Source of the DNA: CAZMLC01 sp964567125
GTDB lineage: Bacteria > Verrucomicrobiota > Kiritimatiellia > RFP12 > UBA1067
DNA: 5,136 nucleotides
Direction: 5' to 3'
Assembly (NCBI GenBank): GCA_964567125.1
Contig: CAZMLC010000126.1
Span: forward strand, 1 to 5,136
Positions 1 to 5,136 of the stretch are shown one piece after another; position 1 is the first letter of the stretch; each line of letters starts with the position of its first letter. The notes under the pieces were generated by a model. The model was not told where the DNA came from. It saw only the letters and a list, made by a program, of their open reading frames with translations, and did not search any database. The position numbers and the translations under genes were made by a program.

Positions 1-129
1 CAGCCCGGCGACATCATCCTGGTCGCAGGCAAGGGCCACGAAACGTTTCAGGAAATCGCCGGGCGCGCCTTCCCCTTTGATGATCGCCGCGTGGCACAGG
101 AGGAGGCTGCCCATCTGGCGGCTCTCTAA
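1..129 (+). CDS. murE: UDP-N-acetylmuramyl-tripeptide synthetase MurE, C-terminal end (partial)
   Basis: The window opens inside a reading frame of 42 codons that stops at TAA 127-129; the start lies upstream of the window. The visible peptide contains the PGD-hydrophobic-AGKGHE segment, followed by an FDDRR-VA stretch. In Mur ligases this pattern marks the end of the C-terminal domain of MurE, the cytoplasmic ATP-dependent enzyme that adds the third amino acid (usually meso-diaminopimelate, or lysine in some bacteria) to UDP-MurNAc-L-Ala-D-Glu during peptidoglycan synthesis. The residues that decide diaminopimelate versus lysine (the DNPR-type motif) lie upstream and cannot be seen, so substrate choice is open. 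A fusion to another Mur domain upstream cannot be excluded. uvrB follows after 14 bases on the same strand, which suggests co-transcription. Confidence 0.88.
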   Translation, partial: QPGDIILVAGKGHETFQEIAGRAFPFDDRRVAQEEAAHLAAL

Positions 130-143
130 ACGGGTGTGTTCTC

Positions 144-2192
144 ATGTCAACCCCATTGGCCCAGTTCACCATCGATGCGCCCTTTGAACCCATGGGCGAT
201 CAGCCTCACGCCATTGACACCCTTGTCCATGGCCTTGAGCAGGGCGCTACGCGTCTGATTCTGGAAGGCGTCACCGGTTCCGGCAAAACCTTCACCATGG
301 CGAATGTCATCCGCGCCTGGGGCCGTCCTACGCTGATCATCTCGCACAACAAGACGCTGGCAGCCCAGCTCTTCGCGGAACTGAAGGCCTTCTTTCCCAA
401 CCATGCGGTGGAGTACTTCATCAGCTATTACGACTACTACCAGCCGGAAGCCTACATTCCCCAAACCGATACCTATATCGAGAAGGATGCTTCGACCAAC
501 GACGAGATTGAGCGCTACCGCCTCGGTGCCACCAACTCCCTGCTTGGACGTCGCGATGTCATCATTATCGCCTCAGTCTCCTGCATCTACGGCTTGGGAT
601 CGCCGGAGGATTACAAGGAGATGCTGGTGGATCTGCGTCAAGGCCAGACCATTCCGCGCGATGACGTGCTGGCGCAGCTCGTGGCGATCCAATACAGCCG
701 CAACGATTTTGAACCTTCACCCGGCACCTTCCGCGTGCGCGGCGATACAGTCGATATCTTTCCCTCCTACAATACCTCGGGCATCCGCGTCTCCTTCTTC
801 GGCGATGAGATCGAGGAGATCAAGGGCTTTGACCCCGTTAGCGGCAAGACCGACAAACCCCTGCTGCGCGCACTCATTTCTCCGGCCAAGCACTTCGTGA
901 TGCCGCGTTCCAAAATCGAACGCGCGCTCACCCGCATCAGCGCGGAACTCGATGTCCGGCTTAAGACGCTGGAGGAGCAGCACAAGCTGGTTGAAGCCCA
1001 GCGCCTGCGGCAACGCACGGAATTCGATTTGGAGATGCTGCGCGAACTCGGCTACTGCAACGGCGTGGAGAATTATTCGCGCCATCTTGCGGGACGCGAA
1101 GCCGGCGAGGCCCCGGCCTGCCTCATCGACTATTTTGAAACCGAGTTTCTGACGATCATCGATGAATCGCACGTCTCGCTGCCGCAGCTCCGCGCCATGT
1201 ATAACGGCGATCAAGCGCGCAAGCAGATGCTGGTCGATTACGGCTTCCGCCTCCCTTCGGCCAAGGACAACCGGCCGCTCAATTTCGATGAGTTCATGCA
1301 CAAGGTCGGCCCCATTCTCTTCACCTCGGCCACGCCGGGCGTCTACGAACGGCAAGTCAGCACCGTGATCGCTGAACAGATCATCCGTCCCACCGGACTT
1401 ATGGATCCGCCCGTGGAGGTGCGCCCCCTTGCGACGCAGATCGATGACCTGATGGAGGAGGTGCGCCGCACCGCGGAACAGGGCGACCGTACCCTGGTGA
1501 CCACACTCACCAAGCGAACGGCCGAAGATCTCACTGCTTACCTGCGCGAGACGGGTATCCGCGTGGAATATCTGCACAGTAGCATCGATGCAATCGAGCG
1601 CGTCTCGATTCTCGGACGCCTGCGCAAAGGCGAGTTTGACTGTCTGGTCGGCATCAACCTGCTGCGCGAAGGGCTTGACCTTCCGGAAGTCGCGCTGGTC
1701 GCGGTGCTTGATGCAGATAAAGAGGGATTTCTGCGCTCAGCCACCTCGCTCATCCAGACGGCCGGACGCACGGCGCGCCATGTCAATGGTCGCGTGATCC
1801 TCTATGCGGATAAGATGACGGACGCCATGCAGCAGATGATCGATGTGACGCAGCGTCGCCGCGAAAAGCAACAGGCCTACAACGTGGAGCACGCCATCAC
1901 GCCGCGCAGCGTGAAACGCGCGATCAACGAATCGCTCGCACTGGATGAAGAGGCGCGCAAAACAACCGAACGCATGGTGGCTGCGGAGTCGCACGAAGCC
2001 TATGATGTGAAGATCGTACTGGCGGATCTTGAACGCGACATGCTCGAAGCCGCCGAGGCATTGGAGTTTGAACGCGCGGCCCAGCTGCGCGATGAAATCC
2101 GTACGCTCCGACAAGCCGCAGCGATCGATGAAGTGCCTAAAGCGCAGACTCCCATTCAACCGAAGCGTACACGAAAAGTGCGGCGCTCCTAG
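144..2192 (+). CDS. uvrB: UvrABC system protein B, excision nuclease subunit UvrB
   Basis: This is the DNA damage-verifying helicase-like subunit of nucleotide excision repair. UvrA loads it at lesions, and it then recruits UvrC for dual incision. At 682 residues it is full length for the family. Visible landmarks are the N-terminal PFEPMGDQP segment (about 13-21), Walker A GVTGSGKT (42-49), the aromatic beta-hairpin region YYDYYQPEAY (95-104) that clamps one DNA strand, the Walker B DESH box (340-343), the helicase motif VI region QTAGRTAR (538-545), and a C-terminal UVR domain (about 628-656, DLERDMLEAA through DEIRTLR) that contacts UvrC or UvrA. A basic tail ends the protein. The ATG at 144 is chosen because the conserved N-terminus begins just after it; the ATG at 192 would remove conserved sequence. 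The ribosome site is weak (GGGTG), so translation may be coupled to murE. No SOS box can be recognised in the 14-base gap. Confidence 0.98.
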   Translation: MSTPLAQFTIDAPFEPMGDQPHAIDTLVHGLEQGATRLILEGVTGSGKTFTMANVIRAWGRPTLIISHNKTLAAQLFAELKAFFPNHAVEYFISYYDYYQPEAYIPQTDTYIEKDASTNDEIERYRLGATNSLLGRRDVIIIASVSCIYGLGSPEDYKEMLVDLRQGQTIPRDDVLAQLVAIQYSRNDFEPSPGTFRVRGDTVDIFPSYNTSGIRVSFFGDEIEEIKGFDPVSGKTDKPLLRALISPAKHFVMPRSKIERALTRISAELDVRLKTLEEQHKLVEAQRLRQRTEFDLEMLRELGYCNGVENYSRHLAGREAGEAPACLIDYFETEFLTIIDESHVSLPQLRAMYNGDQARKQMLVDYGFRLPSAKDNRPLNFDEFMHKVGPILFTSATPGVYERQVSTVIAEQIIRPTGLMDPPVEVRPLATQIDDLMEEVRRTAEQGDRTLVTTLTKRTAEDLTAYLRETGIRVEYLHSSIDAIERVSILGRLRKGEFDCLVGINLLREGLDLPEVALVAVLDADKEGFLRSATSLIQTAGRTARHVNGRVILYADKMTDAMQQMIDVTQRRREKQQAYNVEHAITPRSVKRAINESLALDEEARKTTERMVAAESHEAYDVKIVLADLERDMLEAAEALEFERAAQLRDEIRTLRQAAAIDEVPKAQTPIQPKRTRKVRRS

Positions 2193-2198
2193 CAACCA

Positions 2199-3914
2199 TT
2201 ATGCGTCGAGTGCGGCATCCCAGACTAAACACCCCTCAACGTAGGTGCGCAGCACTTCGCATTTTTCAATCTCGATCGGATCGACCTTGCGCGGGTCGCG
2301 ATCTACCACAATAAAATCAGCGGCTGCGCCTGGCGTCAATTCGCCGCACATCCCGCCGAGCCCCATCAGCGTCGCGCCATGCCGCGTGTAGCTGGTCAAC
2401 ATGCGTTCGATATCGACCCGTTGTCTCTGCCCCAGCAGATAGCGCTTACTCTCCGGACGCGTGATGTCCTTCACGCCATACCATTTTGCAGCCGCCAGAT
2501 TGCGCGTCACACCGATCTCGATCGCTACGAATGGATCCGGCTCCACGGTGATCGGATGGTCCGAGGAGGAGGCCACCACGAGTCCGGCATCGAAGAGCGC
2601 GCGCAGCGGATATTCGCGCGTGGCCCGTCGCATGCCCAGCATGGTGGCATCCACGCGGCGCCACCAGTTCGGCTCCTTCATGTGCCAGAAGGGCTGAACC
2701 GAGGCCACCACGCCGAGGCGCCGCATACGCTGGATCTCCTGCGCCCGCACGAGCTGAAGGTGGGTGATCACCGGACGCGCATCGCGCCAACGGTTTGCAC
2801 CGGCCATGCGCAGCGCGTTGAGCACGCGCCGTGTCGCGGCATCGCCGATCGAATGCGTGAAGAGCTGGAACCCCGCGCGATGGCAGGCGCGATAGGCCTC
2901 TGCCAGCTCAGTCAGTCCCCAGACCGCCGCATTGTTTTCATCGCTTTCGCGTCCCACCTTCGTGGCATACGGCGCATTCAGAAAGGCCGTGCCGCCCTCG
3001 ACCACACCATCCGCGAAAAATTTCGCGGTCGTTACGCGAAAGCGCGAACGATCACATGCCGTGCGCAGTGCGCAGAGTGCATCGATCTGATCCGCAAGCG
3101 GACGATCCGGGGTTATCTCGTGCGCATAGTGAATGCGCATGGCCAGATCGCCGTCATCCTCCAGCCGCGCAAAGGCCTCGGCGGATGCTCCGAGTCCGGA
3201 ACCGCAGATGCTCAGTGCGCCGGTGACGCCATATCGGTGCATCCGCGCCTGAAAGAGTTTCAGCGCACGCAGTGTCTGGGGCAGGGTGTAATCGCGCGGC
3301 GGCAACAGTTTGCACGCTTCCTCCTTGAGCGTTCCCCACACTGCGCCGGTATGCGGGTCGCGCTCGATGATACCGCCTGCGGGATCGGACGTGCGCGGCG
3401 TGATGCCATAGCGCGCAAAGGCCGCGGTGTTCATCCAGACCGAATGGCCGTCGTACGAACGCAGCGCAATCGGAATGACCTCCGAAATTTCATCCAGACG
3501 CGCCTTGCGCGGACCGTGAATCAGTTCCTTGTCGGTAAACCCCGAAATGTCCCAGCCAGCACCGCGCACCTCCTCGCTCTCCGGACATTCGCGGAGGTAG
3601 CGTCGGACCGCGCGCAGACAGGCCTCGGGCGTCTTGCACGTGTAGAGCGAAACATCGTAGAGGTCCGAGAGCGCTGTACCCGGCGCATGCAGATGCGAAT
3701 CGATAAAGCCCGGCATCACAAAGCGTCCGCGCAGATCCTCCACTTCGGTTCTGGGCCCAATAAAGGCCGCAGCATCGCGATCCTCACCGACCCAGATGAT
3801 GCGTCCCCGATGCACGGCAAAAGCCGTGCCCATGGTCCCGGCAGCATCGCCGGTCCACACACAGGCATGGGTAAAAACCCAGTCAGCATCATGCATCTGA
3901 ATGGCTTTCGCCAC
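2199..3914 (-). CDS. YtcJ-like metal-dependent amidohydrolase (amidohydrolase family 3)
   Basis: The product is a predicted cytoplasmic hydrolase of 571 residues, a usual length for YtcJ/N-substituted formamide deformylase-like proteins. It opens with the small beta-sandwich segment (to about residue 65) and then the metal-binding motif PGFIDSHLH (H74 and H76). The rest of the TIM-barrel active site follows: GTLKEEA with K197, THSIGDAA with H354, THLQ with H385, and SSSDHP with D452. The C-terminal sandwich closes with LTPGAAADFIVVDRDP. All the metal-site landmarks expected of the family are present, so it is probably active on a C-N bond substrate, but the substrate cannot be read from sequence. 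The start is set at GTG 3914 because AAGGAG lies 5 bases before it. ATG 3947 would overlap the upstream gene more and lacks such a site; ATG 3896 sits 23 bases after the site. It overlaps the acetyltransferase gene by 26 bases and converges on uvrB. There is no signal peptide. Confidence 0.92.
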   Translation of the reverse strand: MAKAIQMHDADWVFTHACVWTGDAAGTMGTAFAVHRGRIIWVGEDRDAAAFIGPRTEVEDLRGRFVMPGFIDSHLHAPGTALSDLYDVSLYTCKTPEACLRAVRRYLRECPESEEVRGAGWDISGFTDKELIHGPRKARLDEISEVIPIALRSYDGHSVWMNTAAFARYGITPRTSDPAGGIIERDPHTGAVWGTLKEEACKLLPPRDYTLPQTLRALKLFQARMHRYGVTGALSICGSGLGASAEAFARLEDDGDLAMRIHYAHEITPDRPLADQIDALCALRTACDRSRFRVTTAKFFADGVVEGGTAFLNAPYATKVGRESDENNAAVWGLTELAEAYRACHRAGFQLFTHSIGDAATRRVLNALRMAGANRWRDARPVITHLQLVRAQEIQRMRRLGVVASVQPFWHMKEPNWWRRVDATMLGMRRATREYPLRALFDAGLVVASSSDHPITVEPDPFVAIEIGVTRNLAAAKWYGVKDITRPESKRYLLGQRQRVDIERMLTSYTRHGATLMGLGGMCGELTPGAAADFIVVDRDPRKVDPIEIEKCEVLRTYVEGCLVWDAALDA

Positions 3915-4644
3915 GCGCTCTCCTTGTATAAAACGCCAGCGGGTCAAACGTCGACAACAGATCCCGACAGACAGGCCAACCGCTGCGCGAAGGGCGCAGC
4001 CTGAACGGAACGCTCAGTCGTTTTGCACCGCGCACCTGAAGCGTGGAGGACACATCATACGGCTGCCACGCTGTAAACATGGATGCGTGTGCACCGTGAT
4101 GAAGCGGCTGCACCGAATCGGCGCGGACGATTCCGTAGATCACGGTCTCGATCTCCGCCACGCAGCGCGCACGCGTTGTCGCATCAAGGGTACAGCCCCA
4201 CGCCATCAGATTCGAGGGTGCCGTGCCCTTCCCCAGATAGGGCGGCAACGTCACCGCCTCGTCGCAGTAGTGAAACCCCTGGCGCTGGTAAAAGGCCACG
4301 CGACGCTCCGCATAGGGATCGCTTCCCAGCGGCTCGACATCCACCAGAATCGGCACCTTGACATGCGCCTGAAGCAGCGCCAGCGCACACGCGCCCAGAC
4401 CGCCGGAACGCGCCGAAGCAGCGATCGCGAAGTGCTCGACAAAGACAAAGCCGTCGAGCACCCACCAGCTGAGCAGGCCCACAGGCTGCGCATCGCACAT
4501 CACGGCGGAGAAGCGATAGCGGGGATGCTCCATGACCCTCCGCTGTTCCTCCCGATCGCGCCGCTCAAAATCGTGAAACGACGAAACATACACCTCCCAC
4601 GTCGGCTGAAACAGCGGACTGTCGCTATCGAGGTGCGCAGAAAT
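3889..4644 (-). CDS. GNAT-family N-acetyltransferase with an unassigned C-terminal extension
   Basis: The open frame runs from 4890 to 3889, but only the part from about 4650 downstream looks like protein. With the ATT at 4644 as residue 1 the product has 251 residues. A GNAT fold is indicated by an alpha-1 segment with FHDFERRD (23-30), a VGLLSWWV strand (55-62), the acetyl-CoA pyrophosphate loop RSGGLG fitting RxxGxG (79-84), and FYQRQGF (118-124), typical of GNAT motif B. The GNAT core seems to end near residue 173 (VIYGIV). About 78 further residues match no domain I recognise. Acceptor substrate is unknown. Start choice is difficult. AGGAGG at 4658-4653 is 8 bases before the in-frame ATT, while the ATG at 4648 is out of frame. 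Longer in-frame starts exist at ATG 4890, ATG 4872 and GTG 4842, but they would translate through hairpins, a terminator-like stem and codons unlike the rest (AGA, AGG, TTA). An automatic annotation may give 3889-4890. The stop overlaps the amidohydrolase gene, so both are probably one operon. Confidence 0.75.
   Translation of the reverse strand: MSAHLDSDSPLFQPTWEVYVSSFHDFERRDREEQRRVMEHPRYRFSAVMCDAQPVGLLSWWVLDGFVFVEHFAIAASARSGGLGACALALLQAHVKVPILVDVEPLGSDPYAERRVAFYQRQGFHYCDEAVTLPPYLGKGTAPSNLMAWGCTLDATTRARCVAEIETVIYGIVRADSVQPLHHGAHASMFTAWQPYDVSSTLQVRGAKRLSVPFRLRPSRSGWPVCRDLLSTFDPLAFYTRRARGESHSDA
3920..3925 (-). promoter_or_regulatory. Shine-Dalgarno site deciding the GTG start of the amidohydrolase gene
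   Basis: On the minus strand AAGGAG is followed by five bases (AGCGC) and then GTG at 3914-3912. The site lies inside the last codons of the upstream acetyltransferase gene, so ribosomes finishing that gene pass over it, which allows translational coupling. The next in-frame ATG (3896) is 23 bases downstream of the site, too far for normal use. Confidence 0.75.
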
Positions 4645-4651
4645 CCATAAT

Positions 4652-4658
4652 CCCTCCT
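4652..4658 (-). promoter_or_regulatory. Strong Shine-Dalgarno site before the acetyltransferase gene
   Basis: The minus strand reads AGGAGGGATTATGGATT. AGGAGG is a near-perfect anti-16S match. The ATG four bases after it is out of frame with the acetyltransferase and reaches TAG after seven codons (4648-4625). The in-frame ATT at 4644 is eight bases after AGGAGG, an ideal spacing. The site supports a real translation start here rather than far upstream, but leaves the start codon unresolved. Confidence 0.6.
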
Positions 4659-4711
4659 GACCCCCGCTCAGCGGCAGGGTCTTGAAGGCGAACGATTCGA
4701 AACTCGGGAAA

Positions 4712-4735
4712 GACTCCGGCTGAACCGGGCGAGTC
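4712..4735. repeat. Imperfect hairpin GACTC...GAGTC in the leader
   Basis: Arms GACTC (4712-4716) and GAGTC (4731-4735) extend inward by CGG (4717-4719) with CCG (4725-4727), leaving a 3-base bulge (4728-4730) and a 5-base loop. It lies between the inverted repeat at 4785 and the acetyltransferase ribosome site. It is not followed by a T tract on either strand. Confidence 0.35.
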
Positions 4736-4784
4736 CCTTCCTTATTTCCCTCACGGTCGGCACGTTTGGCCGTCCGTCCTGAAA

Positions 4785-4798
4785 CACAGGTTCCTGTG
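4785..4798. repeat. Inverted repeat CACAGG-TT-CCTGTG
   Basis: Perfect 6-bp arms (4785-4790, 4793-4798) surround a 2-base centre, immediately downstream of the terminator-like stem in minus-strand direction. The small centre suits a dimeric DNA-binding protein site; as RNA it would form a 5-bp stem with a 4-base loop. No function can be assigned. Confidence 0.45.
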
Positions 4799-4804
4799 CT
4801 CTTT

Positions 4805-4825
4805 AAAAATGGGCTCCATGAGCCC
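4805..4825 (-). terminator. Rho-independent terminator-like hairpin upstream of the acetyltransferase gene
   Basis: On the minus strand GGGCTC, loop ATG, GAGCCC forms a perfect 6-bp GC-rich stem (4825-4811), followed by A and five T (4810-4805). No T tract follows on the plus strand, so it is oriented to stop minus-strand transcription about 160 bases before the acetyltransferase start. It could end a short RNA, end a gene lying beyond the window, or act as an attenuator. The stem is short and the U tract is only five. Confidence 0.5.
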
Positions 4826-4832
4826 CTTGTAG

Positions 4833-4854
4833 GAAAGATCACTTCGGATCTTTC
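4833..4854. repeat. 8-bp inverted repeat GAAAGATC / GATCTTTC
   Basis: Perfect arms at 4833-4840 and 4847-4854 enclose a 6-base loop. In the minus-strand transcript it lies directly upstream of the terminator-like stem. A shorter competing stem, 4838-4842 with 4857-4861, uses part of the same sequence. Confidence 0.55.
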
Positions 4855-4955
4855 AGGTGATATACGCTTCATAGGCTCGCCGCCTCGCAAGCGATGCGAC
4901 GATATGCCAACTCACTTTTATCGTGTGGGTTCGTCCCCGGCAAGAGCCGGAACAA

Positions 4956-5004
4956 GCAATCGATGCCAACGGTCAAAGACCGGCAAAAGGCACCTTCCGA
5001 TTGC
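4956..5004 (-). repeat. Compound stem-loop (three stacked helices)
   Basis: Outer arms are 4956-4962 and 4998-5004 (7 bp). Middle arms are 4963-4967 and 4989-4993 (5 bp, one G-U pair in minus-strand RNA only). Inner arms are 4970-4974 and 4978-4982 (5 bp, 3-nt loop). The one mismatched position in DNA becomes a wobble only on the minus-strand transcript, which slightly favours that strand as the functional RNA. Confidence 0.5.
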
Positions 5005-5019
5005 ATCACGATGAAAATG

Positions 5020-5049
5020 AGTGTACGCCCACCCCTCCGATCTTGGCAA
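5020..5049 (-). promoter_or_regulatory. Predicted sigma70-type promoter for the minus-strand unit
   Basis: On the minus strand TTGCCA (5049-5044; 5 of 6 to TTGACA) and TACACT (5025-5020; 4 of 6 to TATAAT) are separated by 18 bases. Transcription would begin near 5013 and produce a leader of about 370 nt before the acetyltransferase. This is a pattern match only. Sigma-factor preferences of the host are unknown. Confidence 0.4.
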
Positions 5050-5116
5050 GCACGAAAACTGTGAGAATTTCATGAGCGCACTCGGTGAAGGCCCAATGGT
5101 GTGTGCAATCTCCCCT

Positions 5117-5131
5117 AATTTTTAGAAAATT
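5117..5131. repeat. AT-rich palindrome AATTTT-TAG-AAAATT at the window edge
   Basis: Perfect 6-bp arms (5117-5122, 5126-5131) with a 3-base centre lie in a short AT-rich patch that contrasts with the GC-rich surroundings. It is about 70 bases upstream of the predicted minus-strand -35 box, too far for a classical UP element. It may belong to a promoter or intergenic region continuing past the window. Confidence 0.35.
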
Positions 5132-5136
5132 AAAAT

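Larger units (their letters stand above)
4805..5013 (-). ncRNA. Candidate structured leader RNA or small RNA, about 210 nt
   Basis: Between the predicted promoter and a terminator-like stem the minus strand is rich in paired segments. A compound hairpin at 5004-4956 has an outer 7-bp stem GCAATCG/CGATTGC, an inner GUGCC/GGCAU with one wobble pair, and an apical CGGUC/GACCG with a 3-nt loop. CCGGC/GCCGG with loop UCUU lies at 4950-4937. CGUCGC/GCGGCG with inner UCGC/GCGA lies at 4901-4878 and overlaps a competing ACGAUA/UAUCGU stem at 4924-4899. An 8-bp stem is at 4854-4833. I do not recognise any known riboswitch, 6S, RNase P, SRP or tmRNA core. It could be an attenuator leader of the acetyltransferase operon, an independent RNA, or a dispersed repeat. 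Confidence 0.3.
4645..5136. other. Region without a convincing protein gene; structured leader or intergenic DNA
   Basis: No frame here has protein-like codon use or a recognisable product. The minus-strand frame continuous with the acetyltransferase (4890-4645) is open, but its third positions are close to even in GC, unlike the strongly GC-ending codons downstream. It is also crossed by several stem-loops. The content I can support is a minus-strand promoter, hairpins, a terminator-like stem, an inverted repeat and the ribosome site, each listed separately. I see nothing supportable in 5050-5110 and no tRNA arm that pairs properly. Confidence 0.6.

Noticed and set aside
717..1577. A 286-codon minus-strand frame inside uvrB
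   Set aside because: It is a shadow of uvrB, whose plus-strand product matches the family from end to end.
2379..4004. A 541-codon open frame on the plus strand across the amidohydrolase gene
   Set aside because: It is antisense to a gene with clear catalytic motifs. Its translation is rich in Arg, His, Ala and Gly with no family resemblance, as expected of a GC-rich shadow frame.
3901..4650. A 249-codon open frame on the plus strand across the acetyltransferase gene
   Set aside because: It mirrors the GC-rich coding frame on the minus strand and shows no domain; the GNAT motifs on the other strand explain the sequence.
4690..4710. A TTCGAA-containing segment resembling a tRNA T-loop
   Set aside because: The flanking bases do not form a 5-bp T stem on either strand, and no acceptor, anticodon or D arm can be found nearby.
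4751..4819. A 22-codon minus-strand ORF starting in the loop of the terminator-like stem
   Set aside because: It has a GGGG-type site only three bases before the ATG and no recognisable product; its start codon is buried in a stable stem. Too short to support.
4827..4870. A CACCTGAAAGATCC stretch (minus strand) resembling part of a TPP riboswitch
   Set aside because: The CUGAGA element and the rest of the thiamine-box core are missing; the likeness is only a few bases.
5072..5125. A 17-codon plus-strand ORF near the window end
   Set aside because: No proper ribosome site and no recognisable peptide; ORFs of this length arise by chance.

Overview
This is a bacterial chromosomal segment with dense, GC-rich, third-position-biased coding and no sign of phage, plasmid, IS or CRISPR content. 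It starts inside the end of a peptidoglycan gene (murE), continues through a complete nucleotide excision repair gene (uvrB), and then meets a two-gene unit on the opposite strand. MurE and UvrB place it in a walled bacterium but do not settle the phylum. The UvrB sequence and general style would fit the Verrucomicrobiota/Lentisphaerota/Kiritimatiellota group, but that is a weak impression.

Plus strand, 1-2192: the last 42 codons of murE (stop at 127-129) are followed after 14 bases by uvrB (144-2192). The close spacing, and the lack of a promoter or good ribosome site between them, suggest one transcript. The uvrB stop lies 6 bases from the stop of the converging minus-strand unit, with no terminator between them.

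Minus strand, 4644-2199: a GNAT-family acetyltransferase gene is followed by a YtcJ-like amidohydrolase (amidohydrolase family 3) gene. The second gene has a strong Shine-Dalgarno site 5 bases before a GTG, so the two overlap by 26 bases and are probably co-translated. The substrates of both enzymes are unknown. The pairing would fit a small acyl/amide or small-molecule modification unit, but this is inference.

Region 4645-5136 has no convincing protein gene. On the minus strand it holds a plausible sigma70-type promoter (5020-5049), a run of strong hairpins, and a terminator-like hairpin with a U tract (4805-4825). Next comes a CACAGG/CCTGTG inverted repeat, and finally the ribosome site of the acetyltransferase gene. 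This looks like a long structured leader with attenuation, or a separate RNA of about 210 nt. It is the least explained part of the window. The acetyltransferase start is also odd: the best-placed in-frame start after AGGAGG is ATT, while a nearby ATG is out of frame and stops after seven codons.
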